From assembly GCF_029946005.1 (NCBI RefSeq), contig NZ_JAQSDR010000006.1:1-64000 (forward strand): a stretch of 64,000 bases of DNA, read 5' to 3'. Both the position numbers and the translations under genes were made by a program. Shown in pieces: positions 26,629-37,019 of this stretch. The notes beneath the pieces are model-generated. The model saw only the letters and a program-made list of their open reading frames with translations, ran no database searches and was not told the origin of the DNA. The DNA is from Aquabacterium sp. (lineage in GTDB: Bacteria; Pseudomonadota; Gammaproteobacteria; Burkholderiales; Burkholderiaceae_C). Each line of letters begins with the position of its first letter. The first letter of the stretch is position 1.

Positions 26629-29600
26629 ATGACAGCATACCCATCCAAGGGCGGCTCAAGCGTATCCGCTCGCGCCATTACTCCTTCCTTGCAACTGGCA
26701 AAGCTCGTTGAGCTTTTAGTCAACGCAGTGACTCCAGATACTGCTGGACCAAGCGCGCTCCCATTTGTCAGCGTTGCAGGACAAAAAGTTCTAATCAACC
26801 TGCGTGCGCCGTTGGCACGTCTTGTCCAAACAGATGCGTTTCAAACCGCATTTGCGCCCGGAGCAGATACCGGGTTCATGCGCGACATGGATATTCCGCT
26901 CAAAGGTCTAACTGCCCGGACTGGGGGGCGCCTGACCCAGGCTACCGAGGGCGCAGCGTCCAAAGCGATAGCTAAGTTGCATGCCGAGATAAACACTACG
27001 CTCGATGCAGCGTTGAAAGACTTAGACGTTGGCTCGTTCGCATTGCCTTCGATGGACGCCGCCCTCAAGCTATACGCTGACTCTATTGGCGAAAGCGCAC
27101 CCAATCTACCAAAGACCGCTTCAATGGTTCCTGTAGCTTTCGCATCGAACGACAGGCGGAATGAAGAACGAAGCAAGGATATTGGTCGAGTACTTACCGC
27201 GATTGAAACGGTAGATGGACGAGATGGCCTTGACCTGATGTGCCAGGGCATTGCCCACAAACTTCGCAAAGACGGTCTCGATGACGAGGTAGAGGAAACG
27301 CTGGCAGCCATCAAGGCTCAGCGCAACCGCCCGGGAAGTCAGATTCGGGAGTTCCTCGACTTCTTAGACGACCAAGCGCTATCAAGGGTCAGGTTGCAGG
27401 TCACCATGCGGTTGATGGGCGCCCTCGCTTCCCAATCGACGAAGAATGGGTTTAAGGCCTACGTCGAACGTGTGCGCCAGTGCTACGAGTTGTTTGGTGG
27501 CGTCGGCGGAGAGGCTCTGATGCTAGACACCTCAACCGTCTATGGGCAGGCGAATACATCAGATATTGCAGAGCACCTGCGCAAGTCAATGTTCTATACC
27601 TGCCTACCAGTTTGGGCGCAATGGTCGGTGCAGCTCTTCGAAACGCGCACCGAGCCCACAAAGGGCTTTGCCACCGTGCGTGAGGTCTCCTACCGTTTCC
27701 GCATCAACGGCGACAACCCCATGACGGGCAAGTCGGCATTCGATACCCGCCTTGACAAGCTACATGACCAACTGTTTATCGACATCAACACAGAGCGTCG
27801 CGTGCGGCGAGACATCGCAGAACTCATCTTTTTGCATCTGGTCACGCCAAACTCGTTAGAGCATCCGGGCTGTTTGGATATTGTCGCCGAAGCAAAACGC
27901 ATTGCGTTTGAGCTAAAAGCTAACCCGGTCGAAACCTTGCGAAAAGTGCACACATCATTGAAGGCAAGGACGAACGTCATTGACAGTCTGGCCGACGAAC
28001 TCATCGAGCTTCTCAAAAGCAAGGTGAATAAAGTGGTGGCCCTGGCCAATGCCGCCTCAGACAAGTTCACCGTATCTATCCACAGAGGAATCGTCAACTG
28101 GGAGGCCGTGGATTCAATCGGAGCCAAAACCGACATCCTGGTTAAGGCAAAGGCGGGGGACAACTCAACGGAATGGTTCAATCATCTGACGATTTCCGAC
28201 GACGCGTTGGTCCAAGGCGGCATAGCGTCGTACTTCGTCAAAACAGAGCTCAAGGAGCGGTCGTTGGCAGCGGCGGGAGAACCTGTCGCTGCCGCAATGG
28301 AGCGAGACCTGAGCGCGCCTGTCTTGCCTGTTCGATTTATCCCGTTCAGGTGGCACAAAGGGGACCAAACGTGGCTACCCGACATCGCCAATGTTGAGCC
28401 ATTCGACGCAAAGGTCGGCGTAGAGCTGCAATACGACCTTTCGCTACTTGGTGTGAAGCGCGCAAGGGACGACCATGAAAGGGCTCGGTCTGAGCAATTT
28501 CGCGCAGCCTCGGTCGCCGCATTCTCCATCCTGACCTATATCACGCTGTGGGAACTCCAAAGACGAATACGCGCGAGCAAGCCAGACCTCGGAATTGCAC
28601 TGATTCGCCTACAGCACACTGGTCGCCAGCATGACCGAATTGCAGATGCGGATGACGCCAATACAGCCGTCTACGCCGCGAGTAAGGCAGTCGAGAAGGC
28701 GCTTGCGCGCGAAGGATTTGTCAAACTTCAAGGCGTCACAACCATAGCCGACGGCAAGGCTGACACCTTGCGTTGGAAGCGCCGGGGCGCTTTGCACGCG
28801 CTGCTCGGCGGGCAGGCCCTTAAATTCAAGTTGGAGGGAACCCTCGATAGGGTCGCACTTGTAACCTACGTCACAAGGCCTTGCGATTCGCACCCTACTC
28901 ACGCCGACGCCGACGGGTATTTATTCCTGAGTCGAACTTACGTCGCGGAGCGCGGCGAGAACGGTTCAAAACTCAAGGCGTTGCGCATGCGCTCACGCTT
29001 AGTTGAGAACCGCAAAGACTTCAAGAATCCACAACCCATTCTCGAAGAAATTGCGCGCTTGCATGATGCTGGCTTCAAGCACGTGATGCTGTTGTCACAC
29101 CACTTTGGCAACCGGCACATTGGACGGGCCGCCGAGCGCCATGCTCCGCACGGCACCCTGGAATTTCTTGATTCAGCGGTGCAGCGTTTCCCTGAAATGC
29201 TGCTCTACACCTTGCGACGCGACGTATTCCCAGCAACACGCCTTCGCAGGCGAGGTGGCTCAGAAAGTGCATTTGAAGTAGTCAACTTCAAAGACCATCA
29301 GCAAATGTACGATGCGGTTTCAACCGATGTCCTTCGCAGCATCATGCCGGTCTATACGTTCGCAACACTGGCAGTGGTGGGTGAGGAAAAGGGCCGCCCT
29401 CAATCCGGTTTTTGCACATACTTCTTCGATGCGGAGCAACGAATCACGGACGTCGAAGTACGTGAAACAGTTCGCCAAAATATTCTTGGCATAGGCGCAG
29501 AAGCAGCCGAGGTGCGCAAGTCACTCGTCAGCGTGCTGAGAGCCATCCACTTCATGGAAAGCGAGAAGTCTCCCTCGAAGGCCACTCCCGTGCTATTACC

Positions 29601-29754
29601 GGTGCTCGACCCATTCGGATGGGTAAACCCAGACAAACGCTCTGCCTCAGGAGAAATTGAGGTCATCACTCGCCGAAGGTCCGGCTCTGTTTTATTGTCC
29701 TTGCCGGCTGTGCTTGCTCACGTCACGAAAGTACTCCATAAGGAAGCGGAATGA
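26629..29754 (+). CDS. 1041-aa protein of unknown function, coupled to a helicase-like ATPase
   Basis: I recognise no family over the full length. The N-terminal 300 residues are helical. A middle block (about 300-500) is charged and helical (NPVETLRKVHTSLKARTNVI). The C-terminal 500 residues alternate strands and helices, with RPCDSHPTHADADGYLFLSR, then FKHVMLLSHHFGNRHIGRAA, then RRDVFPATRLRRRGG. The conserved-looking Asp, His and Arg in these blocks could form an active site, and a PIWI/RNase H-like fold is one possibility I cannot test. A ribosome site AAGGA precedes the ATG. The stop overlaps the next start (ATGA), so both proteins are probably made in equal amounts and form one system. 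Confidence 0.75.
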   Translation: MTAYPSKGGSSVSARAITPSLQLAKLVELLVNAVTPDTAGPSALPFVSVAGQKVLINLRAPLARLVQTDAFQTAFAPGADTGFMRDMDIPLKGLTARTGGRLTQATEGAASKAIAKLHAEINTTLDAALKDLDVGSFALPSMDAALKLYADSIGESAPNLPKTASMVPVAFASNDRRNEERSKDIGRVLTAIETVDGRDGLDLMCQGIAHKLRKDGLDDEVEETLAAIKAQRNRPGSQIREFLDFLDDQALSRVRLQVTMRLMGALASQSTKNGFKAYVERVRQCYELFGGVGGEALMLDTSTVYGQANTSDIAEHLRKSMFYTCLPVWAQWSVQLFETRTEPTKGFATVREVSYRFRINGDNPMTGKSAFDTRLDKLHDQLFIDINTERRVRRDIAELIFLHLVTPNSLEHPGCLDIVAEAKRIAFELKANPVETLRKVHTSLKARTNVIDSLADELIELLKSKVNKVVALANAASDKFTVSIHRGIVNWEAVDSIGAKTDILVKAKAGDNSTEWFNHLTISDDALVQGGIASYFVKTELKERSLAAAGEPVAAAMERDLSAPVLPVRFIPFRWHKGDQTWLPDIANVEPFDAKVGVELQYDLSLLGVKRARDDHERARSEQFRAASVAAFSILTYITLWELQRRIRASKPDLGIALIRLQHTGRQHDRIADADDANTAVYAASKAVEKALAREGFVKLQGVTTIADGKADTLRWKRRGALHALLGGQALKFKLEGTLDRVALVTYVTRPCDSHPTHADADGYLFLSRTYVAERGENGSKLKALRMRSRLVENRKDFKNPQPILEEIARLHDAGFKHVMLLSHHFGNRHIGRAAERHAPHGTLEFLDSAVQRFPEMLLYTLRRDVFPATRLRRRGGSESAFEVVNFKDHQQMYDAVSTDVLRSIMPVYTFATLAVVGEEKGRPQSGFCTYFFDAEQRITDVEVRETVRQNILGIGAEAAEVRKSLVSVLRAIHFMESEKSPSKATPVLLPVLDPFGWVNPDKRSASGEIEVITRRRSGSVLLSLPAVLAHVTKVLHKEAE

Positions 29755-32700
29755 CGGACTTGAGTTTTCATCAGCAGGCCGTGCTTTGGGGGCAAGCTTA
29801 TGAGGTACTGGTCAAACGAGGCGTGATTGCATGCCTCATTGAACATGGGCTCATAACTCGGGACCGGCCCGGTCTGGAGCGCTGGCGCGAGACTCGGTTG
29901 CTAGACGTTTCCCGCGCTTTAAGTGATGAGCTTCACATTCTGGACGAATCGGCACGCGACGTGGTCAAAGCCGCAGTTAGCCACTTAGCTTTAACCGCTT
30001 ACGGTGTCGGCTACACCGCGACGCGTGCATACGTGCAAGCTGTCCGCGACAAGTTTAGGAAGAATCCGGATGCGTTGGAGGTCAGGGCGCTATGGTGCCC
30101 GCTCATGCTTCCCGGCGAGTCGACTCTTGAGCAGTCCGCAAGGACAGAGACACGTGAAGCCTTTTACAAGGAGCTAGCCCTGACTGGTGCCAACGACCCA
30201 GATTGGTCACGAAAGGGTCAACCAGCCAACGCTGACTTCGTGCTTTGGCTTACTGCGGGAAGCAAGGAGGACCACCTGCTTGTGCAGGAATATTCGTACG
30301 ACATGCCGCCATCAATGGGTGACTTCCGAGAGCAAGGCGCACATCTCGACGAGTTGACTCGCCATCGGCGAACCGTGGATTCACGCAGTGTATTTGCGCG
30401 TGTGGCAGCGGAGGTTGATGGCGAGGCATTCGAATTATCTGAAGATATTAAAAACTACCTTGGCGCACTCACGTCGGAGAACAAACCTTTCTATAAGTTG
30501 TGCCAGGCCTGCTCGTATGCAGAGTCAACACTTGCTCTGCTGCAGCGTCGAGGATTAATGGTCCGGCCATGCGTGGCACGTGCGTTAGCCATCACTCCTA
30601 ATGGACTTGAGAGCCTTGCAGCTCGATTTGCGTTGGACGAGGCGCCGGAGCCAAGATGTACTTTGATGGCTCAGCTGGGAGCCGCCTACCGAGACACAGC
30701 CAAAATTGCAGATGGCGATGAAGCGGGACTGGATGGGCAGATTGCTCGCGTATTCAAAGGCGTAGTCAATAAATTGCCGGAACATCTGCGAGATGGCATG
30801 AAGTCGCTGCGGGCCATGCCCCAGCCTGGCGAAGACTATGTTTTTGAATTTTCAGAGACAGTACCGGAATTCGCCAATCCCACCGACAAGTTCACGCTTG
30901 AAGATGCCATTAAATTGGTCGACGAAGAAGAAGGACTGCGAGCTTATTTTGGCCAGTCCGCAAAGGCAGCCGTCGGAAGGGCGATGCTTGATTTCGCAAA
31001 GGGAAGCTCCGTGCTGTCGTTGAGAGACATGCATGCCGCCGCCATTGTTGCAGGGATGCAGTGTGGCAGGCAAGGAAAGCTAAACGTACTTGCTTTGGAG
31101 GGCAACCCCGGAATCGGCAAGACGACTGCAATAAGAACTCATTTGGGCAAGAAGCAAGACGGCTATCTGTTCTTGTACGTCAGCCCTCGGGTGGTTATCA
31201 ACCGCGACGTGACGGAAAGCTTAGCTCGAAACGAAGACAAGTCACTCACTGGCATTTTGACTGTGACGACCAACGCGCAGCTCATTGCAGCCGCCGAGCG
31301 GTGGCACTTGGCCCAAGTGGCGTTAGGGCTGGATACAAAGAGGCATATCGAAGGCGCGGTCGTGGCAGATGGTGTACCAAACCTAAACAAGCCGCGAGGT
31401 GCCGTGCTCGTGCTGGACCCTGCGGATGAAGAAAAGATTGATTCCGAGCACGCAGGAAATAAGTTGCATAAGGACACCCTGTCGGAGCACGAAGACTTGG
31501 TTAAAGACCGTCCGTTGATGGGCGTACTTAAATGCATGTCATCCACCGCGCGTGAACTTTTGGAGCTGAATCCAACTGTCAACCGTATTGTGCTTACAGC
31601 AGCACTTCAAGGGTTTCGCGAACGCGAAAATTCCAAGACCACTGTTGATGCGTTATCCAGTCTTTTCATTAACAAGGCATCCACGCAAGCTGGGCGCAAC
31701 GAAAGACGCCATTTTGCTAGACGCATGCCAACCATTGTGGTGATGGTGGACGAACTTGCAGGAGATGGCGCCGGAGCACGATTTGTTCACACCATCGCCA
31801 CGTGGCTGAACAATGAGTTCATCGACTGCTTTGAAGATGAACCCAGCCCGTTCACGGTCACCCTCGTGGTTTCAGATGCATCGCTTGGCAACGAAATAGT
31901 TCTTGACCGATATTTAAATGCTGGCGACCGAACCCCGGACAAGGTGCTGGTGTCAAAGTCCAGTGGCATGCGCCCCTTCCGCCTTGCCGCAACTCGAATC
32001 AAAATTGGTCAAGCGAAGCGTGACACGCTCCACGTCATGACGAATAGCTACCCTGCCAGTGAACTCCATCTGCATTATCGGGTTCGGCTGACGGCGGTAC
32101 AGCTTGAGCAAAGCACCAAGAACATTGGTGAGCTTCAGACACCCAGGGAAGCTATTCGCAAGGCGGCGGAAGAAGCCTTGGTCAATGGCGCATGCTCTCA
32201 AATATTCAAAGCATTGAGCGCTGGAGCGAAGCAAGTCATCTACTTCGCCCAAGACAAGCTATTTCTCAGAACAGTCAAAGGCGCCTTGTGTAGCGAGTCA
32301 AGCGCGGGGTTGGATAAAGCCAACGTTCAAGTACTGGACTCTTCAATACCAGGTTGGAAGCGAAAGCAGTTGTTGGAACCAGAAAATCGTGACGAAGTCC
32401 GCGTCTTTCTTATGACTTCATCGGGGGCCCGAGGCGTCTCTTTCCCTCTCACGGACTGGATTATTGCAAGCGTGCCCCGCTTCAATATCGAATCGGCGTT
32501 GATGGAAATCGCACAGCTCATCTACAGGGGCCGCGGCATGTACCGGAACAAGCAAGGCGCTTGGCAGTCGGGGGACAGCGTGCCGAGGCATTTGGTCATG
32601 CTCGTGGACGACTTCATCATCTCAGAAACCTCGATGGATAAACGACAGTGGCTGCGTCAGTCTCTAGACCTGATGACATTGCTGGTCATGCTCAGGGGCA

Positions 32701-33617
32701 CCATTTTCACGCGCATCACTGGTGACGCGGCATTGAAGCAGCCACTGGCACTGGTACCAGTTGGTGCTGTGGGCACTGAGGAGCTCATCAGCTTGATGTC
32801 GCAGTACGTCTCAGAGTTTGTCAAGGAGGCAGAGGTCTTCAAGCTACAGAGCAACGACCGCGACCTGATTGCGTTGGCTCAGCGTGCAAGGGCAAATGTT
32901 GAAGAGATATTTTCTAGAGCGAAACTTCACGGCGTCGCAAAGAAAGGTGCTGATGACCGTTCGATGGTCAAGAGCCGCTATGTCGAAGAATTACTTGAAC
33001 TGGTCACGAGTTTTATTGGACCACTTATGACGCACGCCGCGGACGGATTGAGCATTCCCGACCACCTTCACTTTTCTGGTCCCGTCGCCGTTGAGTCGTG
33101 GCATGGATTTGACAAGCAAGAGGTCTTCGCTTTTGAAGGACACGAGACCCAAGTCAGCAAGGCCAGTCGTTCGTTGGTCGGCCAGTTGTATGAAATTGAC
33201 CGAACCCGAGAGTTCCCCCCAGCGCTGCGTATCCCCGCCGCAAACTTGCTGCGCCTGATTCAACGCGACCAACACGATGCAGCCAATGAATTTCGTACGC
33301 TCAAGGAATTAAAATCGCCAAACACCTGGGTCGCCGTGCCAGCTGGTTACTACAACTTCATGCACCCAGAAGCCACAGTCGACAGCCAACCAGTTCGCCT
33401 TGATGACCAAGCGTTATGGCAAGAGGCACTTGGACGTTCTTTGAATGCCGGCTCGGCAGTGATACCCCCCCTGCCGCGCTACGACTCATTTCCTTGGGCT
33501 GCTGCGGTTGGTAAAGTAAGTCCACTGAAATTGGACCTTGTTTTCGATGACCGTTATTTCATGGCGTCGAATGAATTGAACCTCTTGAACACGCTGCTGC
33601 TAGCAAATACAAGCTAA
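29751..33617 (+). CDS. 1288-aa SF2-like helicase/ATPase, partner of the 1041-aa protein
   Basis: An N-terminal domain of about 400 residues shows no known motif. Walker A is LEGNPGIGKTTAIRTHLG (from residue 451). VVMVDELAGDG (D667/E668) is the likely Walker B. VFLMTSSGARGVSFPLTDWI then IAQLIYRGRGMYR (about 905-930) are helicase motifs V and VI with an arginine finger in YRGRG. A last domain of about 300 residues follows. The order fits an SF2 DEAD/DEAH-like translocase, with long inserts between motifs. It starts inside the preceding gene. No nuclease motif is obvious here, so cleavage, if any, should come from the 1041-aa partner. Confidence 0.8.
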   Translation: MTDLSFHQQAVLWGQAYEVLVKRGVIACLIEHGLITRDRPGLERWRETRLLDVSRALSDELHILDESARDVVKAAVSHLALTAYGVGYTATRAYVQAVRDKFRKNPDALEVRALWCPLMLPGESTLEQSARTETREAFYKELALTGANDPDWSRKGQPANADFVLWLTAGSKEDHLLVQEYSYDMPPSMGDFREQGAHLDELTRHRRTVDSRSVFARVAAEVDGEAFELSEDIKNYLGALTSENKPFYKLCQACSYAESTLALLQRRGLMVRPCVARALAITPNGLESLAARFALDEAPEPRCTLMAQLGAAYRDTAKIADGDEAGLDGQIARVFKGVVNKLPEHLRDGMKSLRAMPQPGEDYVFEFSETVPEFANPTDKFTLEDAIKLVDEEEGLRAYFGQSAKAAVGRAMLDFAKGSSVLSLRDMHAAAIVAGMQCGRQGKLNVLALEGNPGIGKTTAIRTHLGKKQDGYLFLYVSPRVVINRDVTESLARNEDKSLTGILTVTTNAQLIAAAERWHLAQVALGLDTKRHIEGAVVADGVPNLNKPRGAVLVLDPADEEKIDSEHAGNKLHKDTLSEHEDLVKDRPLMGVLKCMSSTARELLELNPTVNRIVLTAALQGFRERENSKTTVDALSSLFINKASTQAGRNERRHFARRMPTIVVMVDELAGDGAGARFVHTIATWLNNEFIDCFEDEPSPFTVTLVVSDASLGNEIVLDRYLNAGDRTPDKVLVSKSSGMRPFRLAATRIKIGQAKRDTLHVMTNSYPASELHLHYRVRLTAVQLEQSTKNIGELQTPREAIRKAAEEALVNGACSQIFKALSAGAKQVIYFAQDKLFLRTVKGALCSESSAGLDKANVQVLDSSIPGWKRKQLLEPENRDEVRVFLMTSSGARGVSFPLTDWIIASVPRFNIESALMEIAQLIYRGRGMYRNKQGAWQSGDSVPRHLVMLVDDFIISETSMDKRQWLRQSLDLMTLLVMLRGTIFTRITGDAALKQPLALVPVGAVGTEELISLMSQYVSEFVKEAEVFKLQSNDRDLIALAQRARANVEEIFSRAKLHGVAKKGADDRSMVKSRYVEELLELVTSFIGPLMTHAADGLSIPDHLHFSGPVAVESWHGFDKQEVFAFEGHETQVSKASRSLVGQLYEIDRTREFPPALRIPAANLLRLIQRDQHDAANEFRTLKELKSPNTWVAVPAGYYNFMHPEATVDSQPVRLDDQALWQEALGRSLNAGSAVIPPLPRYDSFPWAAAVGKVSPLKLDLVFDDRYFMASNELNLLNTLLLANTS

Positions 33618-33922
33618 ACGTCGCCGGCGACCGCGACCCGCTCGGCGCTTTTTATGGCCCCCGCCGCCATCGAATACTGGGCAGTAGCCAATCCGCTTCG
33701 GGAGAGGAGCATCGGGCTGACATTGAGAAGAGCTTCATCTGTAGTGTCGGGCACCATGGGAATGAGCTGGTTACCCGCCAGTGCGAAAAGTTCTTTCGAG
33801 GCGACTACCGCTCTGGGGAGGCGTGCGGTCAGCACGGGTTCGCAAGCACACAATCCAGATTCGGGGTTTCGGTAAACCCTTGCGTATGGACCGCATCGTC
33901 GGCAAAACGATGGCAAATTCAT
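33614..33922 (-). CDS. Possible small zinc-ribbon protein
   Basis: This 102-aa frame starts MNLPSFCRRCGPYARVYRNP and continues SGLCACEP, giving a Cys-x2-Cys and Cys-x-Cys set that could bind zinc. The C-terminal half is a plausible soluble domain (ASKELFALAGNQLIPMVPDT). It ends 4 bp inside the 3' end of the convergent helicase gene. The Cys spacing favours a real gene, but no family was recognised. Confidence 0.4.
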   Translation of the reverse strand: MNLPSFCRRCGPYARVYRNPESGLCACEPVLTARLPRAVVASKELFALAGNQLIPMVPDTTDEALLNVSPMLLSRSGLATAQYSMAAGAIKSAERVAVAGDV

Positions 33923-34327
33923 CCCCGCTGAACCAAATTTTCACACCAGCCGCCAAGAACAAATTGCGCAGCTAATTAGCTTGCCTTGGCCGGTAGTGCC
34001 AAGGGTGGCTTAGTAAGGCATCACGACAGTCAAGCTGACCCGACGCTCGCGCTTTAACTGGTTGGCGCGAATTGGCGTAGGTGACTGGAATTTGCTAGGC
34101 GTGTACTGCACACAGAGGACGCCGCACGAACGCGCCACCTTGAGCTACTGATGGCTCTGCCAACACCGTTGCTGAGGAGCTATGTCCACGTACCGGTGTT
34201 GAGCATTGAGCCAAGCACCTGAACATACCTGTGCCCCAAAGCCACTTCCAAGCATCCCCTATTCGCCTGTGCGTAACCCAGAGTACGCCTGCCAATCCTT
34301 AGTCCTCTTCGTGAAACCTTCGTTCAT
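33923..34327. other. Non-coding gap
   Basis: No supported gene, RNA or repeat was seen. Short frames on both strands lack coding character. The right edge is the 3' flank of the leftward gene at 34328. Confidence 0.4.
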
Positions 34328-34861
34328 CTACGGGGACTTGGACTGGACCTTCTCCCACAGCTTCTCGGCCCAGGGAACGTCAATCGTCTTCCGCGCGTAA
34401 ACCGCAAACGAGCCCTTGCAAAGGATACCCTCCTCCACAGGATACAGCTTGCTCCATTGCTCCGTCGTGTGCTGATTGTTCTCCTTGCCAGTGACGAGGG
34501 CGCAAGTGTCGTGCTCAAAGAAGAAGCTAAGCAACTCGCCGCGCCCCCACTCCCGTGCATCTTCGCCGAAGATTTGCTGAAACCGCTCCTCACGAGGCAT
34601 GGCGTGGGCTCTTCGAAGCCCTGCGGCGCTCTTGTTCTCGGCGATGTGCTTCAGCGCCTTTTCCGAGATACACACCACGCGCCAAGCATGAGCGCTGTCG
34701 GCAGCGTTTTCGAAGGTCCGCTTCTTGGCGTGGTTGCTCATTGACTTGGGCGCCTTCCGCAGAAGCAGATACATGGCGAATAGGAAGTCAGCGGTCTCTT
34801 CGTCCACCTCGTAGGGCCGATTGAACTGTTTAAGGATGGATGGTAGGGCGGTTTTGGGCAT
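34328..34861 (-). CDS. Conserved-looking protein of unknown function
   Basis: This 177-aa protein is soluble, with alternating helices: DEETADFLFAMYLLLRKAPK, RVVCISEKALKHIAENKSAA, and a C-terminal DTCALVTGKENNQHTTEQWS. Coding character is good and the composition is ordinary, but no catalytic or binding motif is recognised. It is isolated by more than 200 bp on both sides and is leftward like the T6SS module that follows. It might be a lone toxin or regulator; I do not assign a function. Confidence 0.55.
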   Translation of the reverse strand: MPKTALPSILKQFNRPYEVDEETADFLFAMYLLLRKAPKSMSNHAKKRTFENAADSAHAWRVVCISEKALKHIAENKSAAGLRRAHAMPREERFQQIFGEDAREWGRGELLSFFFEHDTCALVTGKENNQHTTEQWSKLYPVEEGILCKGSFAVYARKTIDVPWAEKLWEKVQSKSP

Positions 34862-35085
34862 GAGTCACCTGTAAAAAGGGTCTGCTGAAAACTGGTTATA
34901 TTGATAATAGGCGCATTTTTTCTGAAAACCACTTCTTCTTGAAACAATTGAAATGGGACGCCGTTTCTGCAACGTTACTCAAGCGGTTCTCTTGGCGCTT
35001 TAGAGGATGCCTATGGTTAATGGATTCAAAATAACCGCATCTGCCTGATGCTCGAACCTTCTTTCGCTGCAGGCTTTTCGTCTAC

Positions 35086-35946
35086 TCAATCTGTAGGTGG
35101 CCACTCAGGCACCTTACTTGAGCGAATTGCTACCCACCTAGCAGGCAGCAACACCAGTCCAACGACGGCCAAAATCGGCATGAAGATGACGGGCCCACCG
35201 GAGGATTCCGCGTGCATGCGCCGAAACCCGTCGATTACGCGTTCGCGCTGATGAGCGATGGGCACCAGGATTTCGGCGAGTTGCACCGCGCGCGCCACGC
35301 CGGCCGTGCCGTCTTCCATGTAGCTTCGAACAAACTCCCAGTAGCCCAGCAGCACTTGCCGTCCCACGTCACCTGCACCAACCGGTGCTAGCGCGAAGGT
35401 CTCCACCACCGTCATCCTGTCGTCCGCCAGAACGTGGCCGCGGATGTTCCAGTTGTTCATCTGGCCCGTGGCCAGGCAAAAGAAGATGTCTTTCCAAGGC
35501 ACCGAGAGGACGGTGCCATCCAGCCTGAAAACGTGCACGGTCTGGGTGACCCGGTCAAAGCGAATTGGGTAATGCGTGAAGGCGAACAGCTCCTTGCGCA
35601 GCATCCAGTACAGAAGCACGGCGACAGGGGAGACCAGCAGGAACATGAACACCATGACGGGCCAGTCCTGGGCCAAGCGGCCGGGCGTCGTCGCGCTTAT
35701 GAACACCATGCTGCCCAGCATCCAAAGCAGCATGGCGCTGGCGACCGCGACAAAGGTGGTGAGGATGCCCTTTCACGCATAGAACTTGTCTGTGAGCTCC
35801 AGGAACTCGTCGTCGGCGCGGATGACGCTGAGCTGATAGGCGGGTTCGGCCTGCAGCGGCTTGCCCTGGTGCAGTTGGCGCTCGCGGTCCAGCTCGGTCA
35901 AGGGCCGTTTGATGGGGTATTTGGTGGTCAGGCCTGAATATTCCAT
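35086..35946 (-). pseudogene. T6SS immunity-type membrane protein copy A, interrupted by an in-frame stop
   Basis: The frame from ATG 35946 starts MEYSGLTTKYPIKRPLTELD like its three paralogues and reaches LELTDKFYA, where a TGA (35773-35775) replaces the leucine codon seen in the paralogue ELVDKYYALKG. Translation continues in the same frame with KGILTTFVAVA, two membrane helices and VFRLDGTVLSVPWKDIFFC to 35086. Everything else is intact, so this is a recent nonsense mutation or a sequencing error. Loss of one copy is tolerable because copies B, C and E remain. Confidence 0.8.
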
Positions 35947-35990
35947 GCGCTCGTGAAGTGGCCAGCTCAGCTGGGCCCTCTCATCCTCGG

Positions 35991-36926
35991 TCAAGTCCTT
36001 AGCGGCGAGCGCTCGCCGCTTTTGCCCACGGCGGCCGGTGGGCAGCGCTCGGGTGTTCCTGCTTTACCAAAGGTGGCTGCCACCTCCGCAGGCCACTGCG
36101 GAATCTTGCTGGTGCGCATGGCCAGCCAACGCCCTGGCGCGAACACGGCGCTGATGAAGCCCCAGACCAACACGAGGGGGGTCGACTCACCGCTGGCCAC
36201 CGCGTGCATGCGGTGAAAACCAAAGGCAAAACTTTCTCGCTCTTTCTCAATGGGCAGCAGCACCTGGGCCAGCGCGATGGCTGCCTGCGGGCCGTCCTCC
36301 ATGTACCCGCGCACCATTTCCCAGAAGCTGAGCATGATGTGGTGGGCGGTCTTGCCGGCGGTGGGGCTCAAGGCAAAGGTCTCCAGCACCGTCACTCGGT
36401 CCTCAGCCAGCACGTGGCCACGGATGTTCCAGGCGCCGCCTTGGCCGGTGTCCGTGCAAAAGAAGATGTCGTCCCAAGGCACGGACAAGACCGTGCCGTT
36501 GAGCCTGAACACATGGACCATGCGCGTGATGCGGTCCAAGCGAATCGGGTAGTGCGTGTAGGCAAAGGATTCCTTGCGAAAGCCCCAGTTCATCACCCAA
36601 AGCACCGGTGCGAGCATGCCGTACATCGCCAGCAGCACGGGCCAGTCCTGGACCATGCGGCCAGGCGTGGTGAGGCTGAACCCCGTCACCGCGCCCAGGA
36701 ACAACAAGACCATGGCGACGGGCACCAGCATGACCGTGGTCATCGCGCCCTTGAGCGCGTAATACTTGTCCACCAGTTCCAAGCCAGCTTCGTCCACTTG
36801 AATGACACCAAGCTGATAAATCAGCGGCACCTCCAACTTGCGCTTTTGATGCAGCTGTCGTTCGCGGTCCAGGTCCGTGAGGGGCCTGTTGACCGGGTAC
36901 TTGATGGTGAGCCCTGAATATTCCAT
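35991..36926 (-). CDS. Putative T6SS immunity membrane protein, copy B
   Basis: This 311-aa paralogue begins MEYSGLTIKYPVNRPLTDLD. Two membrane helices follow at about residues 60-110 (VMLVPVAMVLLFLGAVTGFS and LLAMYGMLAPVLWVMNWGF). Then comes the family block THYPIRLDRITRMVHVFRLN with GTVLSVPWDDIFFC. The C-terminus has one more hydrophobic stretch and RWLAMRTSKIPQWPAEV, resembling DUF6708-type proteins (from memory). These genes lie directly downstream of a VasX-like pore-forming effector, so they probably protect the producer's inner membrane. A second in-frame ATG lies 6 bp upstream. Confidence 0.75.
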   Translation of the reverse strand: MEYSGLTIKYPVNRPLTDLDRERQLHQKRKLEVPLIYQLGVIQVDEAGLELVDKYYALKGAMTTVMLVPVAMVLLFLGAVTGFSLTTPGRMVQDWPVLLAMYGMLAPVLWVMNWGFRKESFAYTHYPIRLDRITRMVHVFRLNGTVLSVPWDDIFFCTDTGQGGAWNIRGHVLAEDRVTVLETFALSPTAGKTAHHIMLSFWEMVRGYMEDGPQAAIALAQVLLPIEKERESFAFGFHRMHAVASGESTPLVLVWGFISAVFAPGRWLAMRTSKIPQWPAEVAATFGKAGTPERCPPAAVGKSGERSPLRT

Positions 36927-37019
36927 TTTCAAAGGCCGTTCGTGCGGACAGGTGTCTTGGCGCCCTGAGAATATGTCTCTTGACGAGCAGTCAACGGCAT
37001 TGCCTTTCGGAAGCGCAAA

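Noticed and set aside
26629-29754. Assignment of the 1041-aa protein to the PIWI/Argonaute family
   Set aside because: A few Asp/His/Arg blocks hint at an RNase H-like fold, but the order and spacing of a PIWI catalytic tetrad cannot be shown by eye.
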